A DNA stretch of 14,454 nt from an uncultured Solimonas sp. (lineage in GTDB: Bacteria; Pseudomonadota; Gammaproteobacteria; Nevskiales; Nevskiaceae): positions 1 to 14,454 of the forward strand of contig CAMLDZ010000072.1 of NCBI GenBank assembly GCA_946478985.1. The letters are read 5' to 3'. The notes beneath the pieces are model-generated. The model was not told the origin of the DNA and did not search any database. It was given only the letters and a program-made list of their open reading frames with translations. Positions 6,978-14,434 of this stretch are shown piece by piece; the stretch's first letter is position 1, and every line of letters starts with the position of its first letter. The position numbers and the translations under genes were made by a program.

Positions 6978-7679
6978 TCAGGCGCGCAGCACGTCCGCCA
7001 GCCGCGCCTGATCGAGCGCCGCCATATTGGCCTCCACGCCGCCGGATTCGGGCAGCAGGCCCAGCCGCGGCGCGGCCAGCTGCGCGTCCAGCACCGCCAG
7101 ATTGTCCTGCCAGTACGGCTGCGTCGGCGGCAGGCGGTTGGCGATCCAGCCGGCCAGCGGCGCGCGGCGGCGGATCGATTCGGCGCTCAGTGAGGCATGG
7201 TTGAGGCAGCCCAGCCGCAGCGCCACGACCAGCACGACCGGCCAGCCGCGCGCGGCGACCCAGTCGGCGAACTCCCAGCCCGCACCCGCTGAGGGCTCGG
7301 CCAGCGGCACGCGCCAGCCGCCGGCGCCCTCGACGATCACCAGCTCGTGGCGCGCCGCCAGCGCATCGAAGGCCGCATCGAGGACGGCACGCTCGATGCG
7401 CACGCCGGCCGCGCGCGCCGCCAGATGCGGGGCAATCGCCTCCGGCAGCGCGTAGGGATTGATCCGCTCGTACGGCTCGACATGGTCGCCGGCCGCCGCC
7501 AGCTGCAGGGCGTCGTCGTTGCGCCAGCCATCGGCACTCAGTTCGCAACCGGACGCCACCGGCTTGAAGCCGACCGCGTCGATGCCGATCGAACGCGCAA
7601 ACCCCAGCAGCGCGACGCTGGCCCTGGTCTTGCCGACGCCGGTGTCGGTGCCGGTGATGAACAGCGCGCGCGCAGGCAT
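6978..7679 (-). CDS. bioD: Dethiobiotin synthetase
   Basis: This 233-residue protein has the expected BioD length. It makes dethiobiotin by ATP-dependent ureido ring closure on 7,8-diaminopelargonate with CO2, the penultimate step of biotin synthesis in the cytoplasm. Motifs present are the P-loop GTDTGVGKT (10-18), the substrate and metal region FKPVASG (38-44), VEGAGG (116-121), the GCLNH segment (157-161) and the adenine-binding N181 in ANR. It starts three bases after the bioF stop and is the last gene of bioBFD. The stop follows VLRA, and a weak hairpin lies downstream. No residue I would expect to be essential is missing. Confidence 0.96.
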   Translation of the reverse strand: MPARALFITGTDTGVGKTRASVALLGFARSIGIDAVGFKPVASGCELSADGWRNDDALQLAAAGDHVEPYERINPYALPEAIAPHLAARAAGVRIERAVLDAAFDALAARHELVIVEGAGGWRVPLAEPSAGAGWEFADWVAARGWPVVLVVALRLGCLNHASLSAESIRRRAPLAGWIANRLPPTQPYWQDNLAVLDAQLAAPRLGLLPESGGVEANMAALDQARLADVLRA

Positions 7680-7682
7680 CGT

Positions 7683-8879
7683 CTAAACCGCGGGTCCTAG
7701 TTGGCGCAGGCCGGCGGCCAGCGCGTCGAGCAGTGCGTCGATCTCGTGCTCGGCATGCGCCGCCGAGAAGGTGATGCGCAGCCGCGAGGTGTTCTTCGGC
7801 ACCGTCGGCGGGCGGATCGCCGCAACCCAGAGGCCGCGCTCGAACAAGAACTGCGAGAGCTTCAGCGCGCGCGCGGCCTCGCCGAGCAGCAGCGGCTGGA
7901 TCGGCGTTTCCGAATCGGCGAGCGCAATGCCGAGCTGCGCCGCGCCGGCGCGGAAGCGGCGCACATTGGCCAGCAATTGCGCGCGGCGTTCCGGCTCGGC
8001 GCGGACGATGCGCAGGGCGCGGCGCGCAGCCGCGGCGATCGCCGGTGGCGGCGCGGTGGAGAACACCCAGCTGCGCGCACGCTGGATCAGGAATTCGATC
8101 AGCTCCTCGTCGCCGGCGACGAAGGCGCCGGCCGCGCCCAGCGACTTGCCGAGCGTGGCGACGTGGACATCCGGCACCACGCCGGCATCTTCCAGCGCGC
8201 CGCGGCCGTTGGCACCGAGCACGCCGAAGCCGTGCGCGTCGTCGATCATCAGCGCGGCGTCGTGCTGCGCGGCCAGCGCCGCCAGCTCGCGCAGCGGCGC
8301 GAGGTCACCGTCCATGCTGAACACGCCGTCGCTGACGATCAGCCGCAGCCGTGCCGCGGCGGCGCGCTCGTCCGTCAGCGCCGCGGCGAAGCCGGCGAGA
8401 TCGGCATGCGCGACGCGCGCGTACTGCGCACCGGACAGGCGGCCGCCGTCGATCAGCGAGGCGTGGTTGAGTTCGTCGGCGACCAGCAGATCGTCGCGGC
8501 CCAGCAGCGCGCGCAGCACGCCGAGGTTGGCCGCCCAGCCGGTGGAGAACAGCAGCACGCGCGGCCGCTGCACGAAGTCGGCGAGCTCCTCTTCCAGCTG
8601 CCGGTGCTCGCGGTTGTAGCCGGAGACCAGCGCCGCGGCGCCGCTGCCGGTGCCGTCGGCCAAGGCCGCACGGGCGGCTTCGGCCAGCCGCGGGTCGGCG
8701 GCCAGGCCCAGGTAGTCGTTGCTGCAGAAATTGATGCAGCTGCGCCCGGCGATCTGCAGATGCGCGCCATGGCCGCCGTCGATCGCCCGGCGGACGCGGT
8801 AGAGATCGGCCTCGCGGATCCGTGCCAGCTCTGCGCGCAAGTGCGCGCCGAGCCGGGTGCTGCGGACATCGCCGCCCAT
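7683..8879 (-). CDS. bioF: 8-amino-7-oxononanoate synthase
   Basis: This 398-residue protein is a PLP-dependent alpha-oxoamine synthase that condenses pimeloyl-ACP with L-alanine to form 8-amino-7-oxononanoate. The PLP lysine is K245 in ATLGKSLG. The cofactor-binding D213 lies in IDDAHGFG, H139 in ELNHAS stacks on the ring, and the N-terminal FCSNDYLGLA (51-60) is typical. I chose the ATG at 8879, two bases after the bioB stop, because the frame stays open far upstream only as the antiparallel shadow of bioB. The ribosome site is weak (GCGGC in the bioB tail), so translation probably depends on bioB. The C-terminal RPPTVPKNTSRLRIT (356-370) is the normal substrate-loop region. Confidence 0.96.
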   Translation of the reverse strand: MGGDVRSTRLGAHLRAELARIREADLYRVRRAIDGGHGAHLQIAGRSCINFCSNDYLGLAADPRLAEAARAALADGTGSGAAALVSGYNREHRQLEEELADFVQRPRVLLFSTGWAANLGVLRALLGRDDLLVADELNHASLIDGGRLSGAQYARVAHADLAGFAAALTDERAAAARLRLIVSDGVFSMDGDLAPLRELAALAAQHDAALMIDDAHGFGVLGANGRGALEDAGVVPDVHVATLGKSLGAAGAFVAGDEELIEFLIQRARSWVFSTAPPPAIAAAARRALRIVRAEPERRAQLLANVRRFRAGAAQLGIALADSETPIQPLLLGEAARALKLSQFLFERGLWVAAIRPPTVPKNTSRLRITFSAAHAEHEIDALLDALAAGLRQLGPAV

Positions 8880-8881
8880 GT

Positions 8882-10000
8882 TCAGTTGCCGCAGCCGGCG
8901 TGCTCGTGAGCGCCGCAGCCGTGCGCGTGCTCGTGGCCGCAGCCGTGATCGTGCGCGTCGTGGCTCGCGCAAGAGGCCTCGTGCGACTCGACGTGGCTCT
9001 CGGTGTCCATGCCCAGCCGCGCCAGCAGCGCGCGGTCGCGCGCGTTCTGCGGGTTCTCGGTGGTCAGCAGCTTTTCGCCGTAGAACATCGAGTTGGCGCC
9101 AGCCATGAAGCACAGCGTCTGCAGCTCCTCGCTCATCTCGCTGCGGCCGGCCGACAGGCGCACATAGGACTTGGGCATCAGCACGCGGGCGACGGCGATG
9201 GTGCGGACGAACTCCAGCGGATGCAGCGATTCGACGCCGGCCAGCGGCGTGCCCTCGACCTGCACCAGGTTGTTGATCGGCACGCTTTCCGGATGCACCG
9301 GCAGATTGGCGAGCTGGCGCAGCAGCTCGGCGCGATCCTGCTGTTCCTCGCCCATGCCGACGATGCCGCCGCAGCAGACCTTGATGCCGGCGTCGCGGAC
9401 GTTGTCGAGCGTCTCCAGGCGGTCCTCGTAGGTGCGCGTGCTGATGATCTTGCCGTAGTACTCCGGCGAGGTATCCAGATTGTGGTTGTAGTAGTCCAGG
9501 CCGGCACCGGCCAGGCGCTGCGCCTGCGAGGGCTTGAGCATGCCCAGCGTGACGCAGGTTTCCAGGCCCAGATCCTTGACCGCACGCACCATCGCCTCGA
9601 CACGCTCGATGTCGCGGTCCTTGGGCGAGCGCCAGGCGGCGCCCATGCAGAAGCGCGTCGCGCCATTGGCCTTGGCTTCCTTGGCCGCCGCGACCACCGC
9701 GTCGAGCGGCAGCAGCGGTTCCTGCTTCAGGCCGGTCTCGAAGCGCACCGACTGCGGGCAATACGCGCAGTCTTCCGGGCAGGCGCCGGTCTTGATCGAC
9801 AGCAGCGTCGACAGCTGCACGCTGTTGGCGCGGAAGTTCTGCCGGTGGATCGTCTGCGCGCGGAACAGCAGGTCCTGGAACGGCAGCGCGAACAGCGCCT
9901 GCACCTCCTCGCGGCTCCAGTCGTGACGCAGGTCCGGGTCGGCAGCCGGCGACGGAACCGATGATGGCGTGGTGGACAGCGGCTGGAGCACGGCGGACAT
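8882..10000 (-). CDS. bioB: Biotin synthase with His/Cys-rich C-terminal tail
   Basis: This 372-residue radical SAM enzyme inserts sulfur into dethiobiotin. The SAM [4Fe-4S] cluster motif is C74-x3-C78-x2-C81 (CPEDCAYC). The auxiliary [2Fe-2S] ligands can be placed in [27 protein letters not shown] and the arginine of [18 protein letters not shown] is also typical. I start at the ATG at 10000, which has GAGGAA about six bases upstream; a longer frame to 10114 lacks such a site and would run through the BirA operator. E. coli BioB has about 346 residues. The extra length here includes a tail (last 37 residues) with ten His and four Cys, encoded by tandem repeats. It is the first gene of bioBFD and is probably repressed by BirA through the operator at 10081-10114. 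Confidence 0.96.
   Translation of the reverse strand: MSAVLQPLSTTPSSVPSPAADPDLRHDWSREEVQALFALPFQDLLFRAQTIHRQNFRANSVQLSTLLSIKTGACPEDCAYCPQSVRFETGLKQEPLLPLDAVVAAAKEAKANGATRFCMGAAWRSPKDRDIERVEAMVRAVKDLGLETCVTLGMLKPSQAQRLAGAGLDYYNHNLDTSPEYYGKIISTRTYEDRLETLDNVRDAGIKVCCGGIVGMGEEQQDRAELLRQLANLPVHPESVPINNLVQVEGTPLAGVESLHPLEFVRTIAVARVLMPKSYVRLSAGRSEMSEELQTLCFMAGANSMFYGEKLLTTENPQNARDRALLARLGMDTESHVESHEASCASHDAHDHGCGHEHAHGCGAHEHAGCGN
8888..8959. repeat. Three 24-bp tandem repeats within the bioB 3' end
   Basis: GCCGCAGCCG recurs at 8888, 8912 and 8936, exactly 24 bases apart; the last two copies share the longer GCCGCAGCCGTG. On the minus strand each unit encodes about eight residues around a Gly-Cys-Gly core flanked by His ([21 protein letters not shown]). 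The in-frame period suggests that the BioB tail grew by replication slippage. Confidence 0.8.
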
Positions 10001-10028
10001 GCGACTTCCTCGAATCGGTATATGGAGC

Positions 10029-10793
10029 GTGGACTCGGCGAGTCCGCAGGCGCCGGAAGTCTCCCGGCCGCCGCGCCGACTTGTCAACTTCAGCGGCCTG
10101 CGCCTGGTTGACAACTGGCAGGCCGCGGCGGCGTTGCTGGCGCCGCTACGCTGTCAGTTCTGCGCCGCCGCCGCGCAGACGCTGCCGCTGTGCAGCGGCT
10201 GCAGGGCCGCGCTGCCGTGGAACCGCCGCGCCTGTCCACGCTGCGCACGGCCGCAGACGCACGACGGCGTCTGCGCACGATGCCTGCAGCGCCCGCCGCC
10301 GTTCGCCGCCGCCTGGGCGCCGCTGTGCCTGGAACCGCCGGTACAGCAAGGCATTCACGCGCTCAAGTACCGGGCCGCGCTGCAACACGCGCACTGGCTC
10401 GGCGTGCTGTTCGCCGAATCGCTGCGCGACAGAAATTGCATACGGCCGGACCTGCTGATGCCGGTGCCGCTGCATCGCTGGCGGCAGTGGCGACGCGGCT
10501 ACAACCAGAGCGCCGAGCTGGCGCGGCAGATCGGCCGCCATGCCGGCCTGCACGTCGAGACGGCCTGGGCGCGGCGAACCCGGCACACCGCCGACCAGAT
10601 CGGCATGGATGCCGCCGCGCGGCGGCGCAATGTTCGTGGCGCCTTCCATGTCGATGCGCGCGTGCGTGGCCTGCGCATCGCTTTGGTCGACGATGTCATG
10701 ACCACCGGCGCCACCCTGGCCGAACTGGCCCGCGCCGCGCGCCACGCCGGCGCCACCGAGGTCCAGGCCTGGGCGATCGCACGCGCGCCATAG
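10029..10793 (+). CDS. ComF family phosphoribosyltransferase-like protein
   Basis: This is about 254 residues if started at the GTG at 10029. An N-terminal zinc-ribbon region with four CxxC pairs (C42/C45, C55/C58, C69/C72, C82/C85) is followed by a type I phosphoribosyltransferase domain with [16 protein letters not shown] (146-161) and the PRPP loop [10 protein letters not shown] (220-229). ComF proteins are linked to DNA uptake in competent bacteria; gammaproteobacterial relatives such as GntX are linked to the use of external DNA. The catalytic activity is unproven. The start is uncertain: ATGs at 9969 and 9999 would overlap bioB, GTG 10029 has GGAG too close, and TTG 10134 leaves only about six residues before the first Cys. 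It is divergent from bioB, with the biotin operator inside its 5' region. It converges on the hydrolase gene with 12 bases between. Confidence 0.88.
   Translation: MDSASPQAPEVSRPPRRLVNFSGLRLVDNWQAAAALLAPLRCQFCAAAAQTLPLCSGCRAALPWNRRACPRCARPQTHDGVCARCLQRPPPFAAAWAPLCLEPPVQQGIHALKYRAALQHAHWLGVLFAESLRDRNCIRPDLLMPVPLHRWRQWRRGYNQSAELARQIGRHAGLHVETAWARRTRHTADQIGMDAAARRRNVRGAFHVDARVRGLRIALVDDVMTTGATLAELARAARHAGATEVQAWAIARAP
10081..10114. promoter_or_regulatory. BirA biotin operator (bioO) of the bioBFD operon
   Basis: TTGTCAAC (10081-10088) and GTTGACAA (10107-10114) are perfect inverted arms. Taken as 9-mers, TTGTCAACT-N16-GGTTGACAA has the same total length (34) and spacing as the E. coli bio operator TTGTAAACC-N16-GGTTTACAA. 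It lies 81 bases upstream of the bioB ATG. The left arm read on the minus strand gives a perfect TTGACA -35 box, but the best -10 at 18 bases (GAGACT) is poor. BirA with biotinyl-AMP would bind here and repress bioBFD. The right arm also encodes V-D-N in the comF frame. Confidence 0.85.
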
Positions 10794-10805
10794 CGGCAGC
10801 AGGCC

Positions 10806-11645
10806 CTACTGCCCCGGACCGCTGCGCTTCAGATAGCGGTCGAGAAACGCCATGCCGCCCTTCATTGCCCGGCCGTCGAACAGAAACGCCGCAAAGTGAC
10901 CGCGGCCGCCCAGCGTGCACAGCTCGGTATCGACGCCAAGCTCCTGCAGCCGCGCGTAGGTCTGCTGCGAATACTCGTAGCGCACGATCCAGTCCCAGCT
11001 GCCGTGGTAGAGGTACATCGGCGCGCTGGCGGCGCCAAGCTGCAACAGCGGCGAGGCCTGCGCATAGCGCTCCGGCATGTCGTCGTACTTGCCGCCCATG
11101 AACTGCTGCACCAGTGGCGATTCCTTGGCCTGCGTCAGGTCGGCCGGCATGCCGCCGAGCACGGCAGCCGCGACGCGCGGGGTGTCGTCGCGCGGCCTGG
11201 CAGCGACCAGGCCGGCCAGATGGGCACCCGCCGAGTAGCCCCAGACGCCGAGTCGCTGTGGATCGATGCGATGTTCTTCGGCATGGTCGCGCAGCCAGCG
11301 CAGCGCGCTGCGCACGTCGTCCACCGCCGCCGGGTACGGATGCTCCGGCGCCAGCCGGTAGTCGATGTCGAGCACCACATAGCCATGCCGCACCAGCGCC
11401 TCGACGATGTGCTCCATCTGCCCGCGCGCGCCCTTGATCCAGCCGCCGCCGTGGATCACCACCACTGCCGGCCGCAAGGCCTTGCCACGCGGCTTGTACA
11501 GCTCGGCTTTCTGCGGTTCGGCGGCACCCTCGGCGCTATAGGTGAGCGTCTCCACCGTATAGACCTTGTTACTGACCGGCGGACCGCTGGCACAGCCCGA
11601 CAGGCATAGCAGCAGCGCTGCCAAGCCTAAGAATCGGCGGTTCAT
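10806..11645 (-). CDS. Lipoprotein alpha/beta hydrolase, esterase of the HSL-like family
   Basis: This is a 279-residue protein. The N-terminus is a lipoprotein signal: basic MNRR, a hydrophobic core, then the lipobox LSGC with C18 as the lipidated residue, so it is probably envelope-anchored. The hydrolase domain shows the oxyanion-hole motif HGGGW (65-69), YRLAPEHPYPAA (96-107), typical of hormone-sensitive-lipase-like carboxylesterases, the nucleophile S138 in GYSAG, a likely acid D218 in HGSWD and a likely base H250 in GRGH. It should cleave a short-chain ester; the substrate cannot be read from sequence. The start at 11645 has GGGAG about nine bases upstream. It lies 63 bases after ubiA on the same strand and may share its transcript, though no functional link is evident. 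Its 3' end converges on comF. Confidence 0.88.
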   Translation of the reverse strand: MNRRFLGLAALLLCLSGCASGPPVSNKVYTVETLTYSAEGAAEPQKAELYKPRGKALRPAVVVIHGGGWIKGARGQMEHIVEALVRHGYVVLDIDYRLAPEHPYPAAVDDVRSALRWLRDHAEEHRIDPQRLGVWGYSAGAHLAGLVAARPRDDTPRVAAAVLGGMPADLTQAKESPLVQQFMGGKYDDMPERYAQASPLLQLGAASAPMYLYHGSWDWIVRYEYSQQTYARLQELGVDTELCTLGGRGHFAAFLFDGRAMKGGMAFLDRYLKRSGPGQ

Positions 11646-11708
11646 GCGTCCCTGGCTCCCTTTGCGCGGATCGATGCGGACGATACGCGGCCTTAACCGA
11701 CAGCCACC

Positions 11709-12581
11709 TTACCGGAGATAGTCCAGCGCCAGCCCGGCGAACACCGCGGCACCGAACCAGTGGCTGTGCAGGAAGGCGCGGAAGCAGGCCGCCGGCTCGC
11801 GCCCGCGGATCAGCCATTGCTCGTAAGCGGCGCAGGCGGCGGCGGCAGCGATGCCGGTGAAGTAGGCGAAGCCGCGCCCGGCCTGCAGTCCGACGCCGGC
11901 CAGCAGCAGCAAGGCCGCCGCCTGCAGCAGGGCGGTGATCAGCGTGTCGAAGCGACCGAACAGGATCGCCGACGAGCGCACGCCGATCTGCAGATCCTCC
12001 GCGCGGTCGGCCATCGCGTAATAGGTGTCGTAGGCGATCACCCAGCACAGGTTGGCGGCAACCAGCGCCGTCGCCATCGGCCAGTCGACCGTGCCGCGTA
12101 CCGCCGCGTAGGCCATCGGGATGCCGGCCGAGAACGCCAGGCCGAGGATCGCCTGCGGCATCGACAGCACGCGCTTGGCGAACGGATAGGCGCCGGCCAG
12201 GATCACCGCCGGCACCGACAGCGCGATCGCGTAGACATTGCGCAGCGACAGCAACAGCGCGAAGGCCAGCAGCGACACCGTCACGAACACCCAGACCGCC
12301 TCGCGCGCGCGCAGCTGCCCGGCAGCCAGCGGCCGGTCGCGCGTGCGGGCGACGTGGCCGTCGAAGCCCCGGTCGGCGAAATCGTTGATCGCACAGCCGG
12401 CGCCGCGCATCAGCACGGTGCCGAGCACGAACACCAGCAGCACGTGCAGCGCCGGCGGGCCTTCGGCGGCGAACCACAGCGCCCACAGCGTCGGCCACAG
12501 CAGCAGGTAGATGCCGATCGGCCGGTGAAAACGCATCAGGCGGAAGTACAGCGGCAGCTTGTGCCGGACAGCGAAGCTCAT
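11709..12581 (-). CDS. ubiA: 4-hydroxybenzoate octaprenyltransferase
   Basis: This 290-residue integral membrane prenyltransferase has about eight or nine helices. The first aspartate-rich motif is NDFADRGFD (66-74, the NDxxDxxxD pattern), followed by HVARTRDRPLAAG (76-88). The second is DTYYAMADRAED (185-196), followed by GVRSSAILFG (200-209). Both Mg-prenyl-diphosphate sites and the RxRPL segment are what separate UbiA of ubiquinone synthesis from other UbiA-superfamily members such as CyoE or chlorophyll synthase. It attaches the polyprenyl tail to 4-hydroxybenzoate in the inner membrane. The ATG at 12581 gives the usual N-terminus (YFRLMRFHRPIGIYLLLWPT). The ribosome site is weak. Chorismate lyase (ubiC), often adjacent, is not here. 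It is divergent from the Rieske oxygenase, with about 175 bases between. Confidence 0.96.
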   Translation of the reverse strand: MSFAVRHKLPLYFRLMRFHRPIGIYLLLWPTLWALWFAAEGPPALHVLLVFVLGTVLMRGAGCAINDFADRGFDGHVARTRDRPLAAGQLRAREAVWVFVTVSLLAFALLLSLRNVYAIALSVPAVILAGAYPFAKRVLSMPQAILGLAFSAGIPMAYAAVRGTVDWPMATALVAANLCWVIAYDTYYAMADRAEDLQIGVRSSAILFGRFDTLITALLQAAALLLLAGVGLQAGRGFAYFTGIAAAAACAAYEQWLIRGREPAACFRAFLHSHWFGAAVFAGLALDYLR

Positions 12582-12672
12582 CGGCAGGACGCGCAGGGAT
12601 CAGGGGCGCTCATTCTGCCGCAGCCCTGCGCCGGCCATGCGGGCTGCGTTGCCGGAACCACCCGATCGGGGC

Positions 12673-12701
12673 TTGACCGCATCGCCGATTGCCGGCATAA
12701 G
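12673..12701 (+). promoter_or_regulatory. Predicted sigma70 promoter of the Rieske oxygenase operon
   Basis: TTGACC (12673-12678, five of six) is followed after 17 bases by CATAAG (12696-12701, four of six). Transcription would begin near 12708, giving a leader of about 50 bases before the ATG at 12757. It lies in the 175-base divergent gap with ubiA, which holds no other feature I can support. Confidence 0.45.
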
Positions 12702-12756
12702 ACTGACCATCTGGACAAATCAAGATCCGGACATTCCCCATAGAGGGAGGAGAGCC

Positions 12757-14025
12757 ATGAATAACCCCGTAGCCCAGCCGGTCGTGCTGGACCGGACGGC
12801 GTTCACAGCCAGCGCCGGCCTGTCGACCGATCCGGTTCCGCTGGACCCGTACCGCACGCGCGAGTTCTTCGAGCTGGAGCGCGACCGTATCTTCCGCCGC
12901 GCCTGGCTGATGATGGGCCGCGTCGAGGAAGTGCCCAACCCTGGCGACTACGTGCTGCGCCGCATCGATCCGTGCAAGGTTTCGGCGCTTATTACGCGTG
13001 GGCAGGACGGCAAGCTGCGCGCCTTCCACAACTCCTGCTCGCACCGTGGCAGCGAGCTGGTCAGCGAGGCGCAGGGCAATCGCAAGCGCTTCGTCTGCCC
13101 GTACCACGCCTGGGCCTACGGCAGCGACGGCGCGCTGCAGAACATTCCGGACGAGATGAGCTTCTTCGGTGTCGACAAGGCCAAGTGCGGCCTGGCACCG
13201 ATCGCGCTGGAAGTCTGGGAGGGCTGGTACTTCCTCAACCTGCAGCCCAAGCCGGAAGTCTCGCTGCAGCAGTATCTGGGCCCGCTCGCCGACTACCTCA
13301 AGGGCCTGCCCTACATTGCGGCCAGCAACCCGCTGATCATCCAGGCGGATCTGGATGCGAACTGGAAAGTCGTCGTCGACGCCTTCCTGGAGAGCTACCA
13401 CATCCCGGTGATCCATCCAAAGACCATCGGCAGCACCTTCTCGTCGCGCGAGAATCCGTTTGCGCGGATTCTCGACGCCAAGATGCTCGGCCCGCATCGC
13501 GCGCTGTCGATGTACGGCAACCCCAGCCTGCAGCTGAACCCGAACAACAAGGTCGAGATGCTGGCGTATGCCTCGGCGGCGACCGGCAATGTCATTTCGG
13601 CGGCGAGCATGGCGGAGATGCAAAGCTTCCTCGCCCACCCCTCGGTCAACCCGACCGGCACCCAGAGCTGGTCGATGGACGTCAACCAGGTGTTCCCGCA
13701 CGCCCATATCGACTGCGGCCCCGGCGGTTTCTGGTACCACCAGTTCTGGCCGGTGACGCCGAACACCTGCCGCTACGAAGTGCGCTTCTACGTACCGGAA
13801 GCCGCCGACGCGCGGCAGCGCCTGCAGCAGGAGCTGTACGTGGCGCGGGTGATGGAGATCGTGCTCGAAGACTTGAGCAATGTGGCGCGCACGCAGCGCG
13901 GCATCGACAGCGGCGGCAAGTCGCACATGCAACTGCAGGACAGCGAGGTCGGCATCCGCCATCACATGCACCACCTGCTGAAGTGGACCAGCGCCAGCAC
14001 CGTCGCGGAGGCCCTGGCCGAATGA
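12757..14025 (+). CDS. Rieske non-heme iron oxygenase, alpha subunit
   Basis: This 422-residue protein has an N-terminal Rieske domain binding a [2Fe-2S] cluster through C94, H96, C114 and H117 (CSHRG and CPYHAWAYG). A C-terminal catalytic domain has a mononuclear iron site: H215 and H220 in ESYHIPVIH, and probably D372 in LEDLSNVARTQRG. D208 is the usual bridge between the two centres. Such enzymes insert oxygen into aromatic rings or alicyclic or N-methyl substrates, using electrons from a ferredoxin and reductase, neither of which is in the window. The substrate cannot be deduced. The ATG at 12757 is preceded by a strong GGGAGGAGAG ribosome site; the longer upstream frame runs into the ubiA leader and is not supported. 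The stop overlaps the next ATG (ATGA), so the 119-residue partner is translated in step with it. Confidence 0.93.
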   Translation: MNNPVAQPVVLDRTAFTASAGLSTDPVPLDPYRTREFFELERDRIFRRAWLMMGRVEEVPNPGDYVLRRIDPCKVSALITRGQDGKLRAFHNSCSHRGSELVSEAQGNRKRFVCPYHAWAYGSDGALQNIPDEMSFFGVDKAKCGLAPIALEVWEGWYFLNLQPKPEVSLQQYLGPLADYLKGLPYIAASNPLIIQADLDANWKVVVDAFLESYHIPVIHPKTIGSTFSSRENPFARILDAKMLGPHRALSMYGNPSLQLNPNNKVEMLAYASAATGNVISAASMAEMQSFLAHPSVNPTGTQSWSMDVNQVFPHAHIDCGPGGFWYHQFWPVTPNTCRYEVRFYVPEAADARQRLQQELYVARVMEIVLEDLSNVARTQRGIDSGGKSHMQLQDSEVGIRHHMHHLLKWTSASTVAEALAE

Positions 14026-14381
14026 GCACACCGTCACCGAACACAGCCCTGCTGCCGGCCGGCTTCGAAGATCTGCTGCCGTTCGTCGACTACTGGGCTG
14101 GCGATACCACCGAGCAGCGCATGAACGCGCGCGCCGGCGCCTCGATGGAAACCATCCGCGCCTTCTATGACGTGATGACGGAGCGCGCCGAAGCGGCGCT
14201 GCAGTACGTCGAGCGCTTCCCGCTGCAGGAACTGCCCGACGACGCCGCGCGCCTGTTCAAGCTGGTGCTGGCGCTGGGCCAGGCGCATATCGCCGTGGAG
14301 ATCCACGGCCGCCCGCGCGCACCCGGCACGCCATTCCCCAACAGCCTGCGCATCACCCGCGGCATGCGGCCATACGGCTGA
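14022..14381 (+). CDS. Uncharacterised 119-residue protein paired with the Rieske oxygenase
   Basis: This 119-residue protein has no signal peptide, membrane helix, cysteine or metal motif. The composition suggests mostly alpha helices: FEDLLPFVDYWA (15-26), a long amphipathic stretch about 31-66 (ERAEAALQYVERF at its end), and DDAARLFKLVLALGQAHIAVEI (73-94). The tail about 96-119 is basic and proline-rich. It overlaps the oxygenase gene by four bases (ATGA), which implies balanced production and probably interaction. It does not look like the NTF2-fold beta subunit of classical ring-hydroxylating dioxygenases (usually about 160-190 residues, mostly sheet). From memory, small conserved hypothetical proteins of this type occur beside Rieske oxygenases in other aromatic degraders, but I cannot confirm a family name. 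The function is unknown. Confidence 0.8.
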   Translation: MSTPSPNTALLPAGFEDLLPFVDYWAGDTTEQRMNARAGASMETIRAFYDVMTERAEAALQYVERFPLQELPDDAARLFKLVLALGQAHIAVEIHGRPRAPGTPFPNSLRITRGMRPYG

Positions 14382-14417
14382 ACCGGCACGACCGGCACGA
14401 CCGGCACGACCGGCACA
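14382..14417. repeat. Four tandem copies of a 9-bp unit (ACCGGCACG)
   Basis: The unit repeats at 14382, 14391, 14400 and 14409, the first three copies identical and the last differing in one base (ACCGGCACA). It starts at the base after the stop codon of the 119-residue gene and ends 17 bases before the next ATG. It fills most of the spacer and may vary in copy number between strains. Confidence 0.95.
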
Positions 14418-14434
14418 CCAGAAGAGGAGAGACG

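Noticed and set aside
8880..9761. Upstream extension of the bioF frame through bioB
   Set aside because: This part runs in another frame of bioB with Arg/Gly/Ala-rich sequence; bioF homology begins at the ATG at 8879.
10001..10114. 38-codon N-terminal extension of BioB to the ATG at 10114
   Set aside because: It would pass through the BirA operator and lacks a ribosome site, whereas the ATG at 10000 has GAGGAA at the right distance.
10795..10813. GGCAG/CTGCC inverted repeat between convergent comF and the hydrolase gene
   Set aside because: Only a 5-bp stem with a 9-base loop and no T-run; too weak to call a terminator.
12610..14037. Minus-strand open frame of 475 codons opposite the Rieske oxygenase
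   Set aside because: Its span mirrors the Rieske gene almost exactly, and its composition (Val, Ala, Arg, His repeats) is that of a codon-bias shadow.
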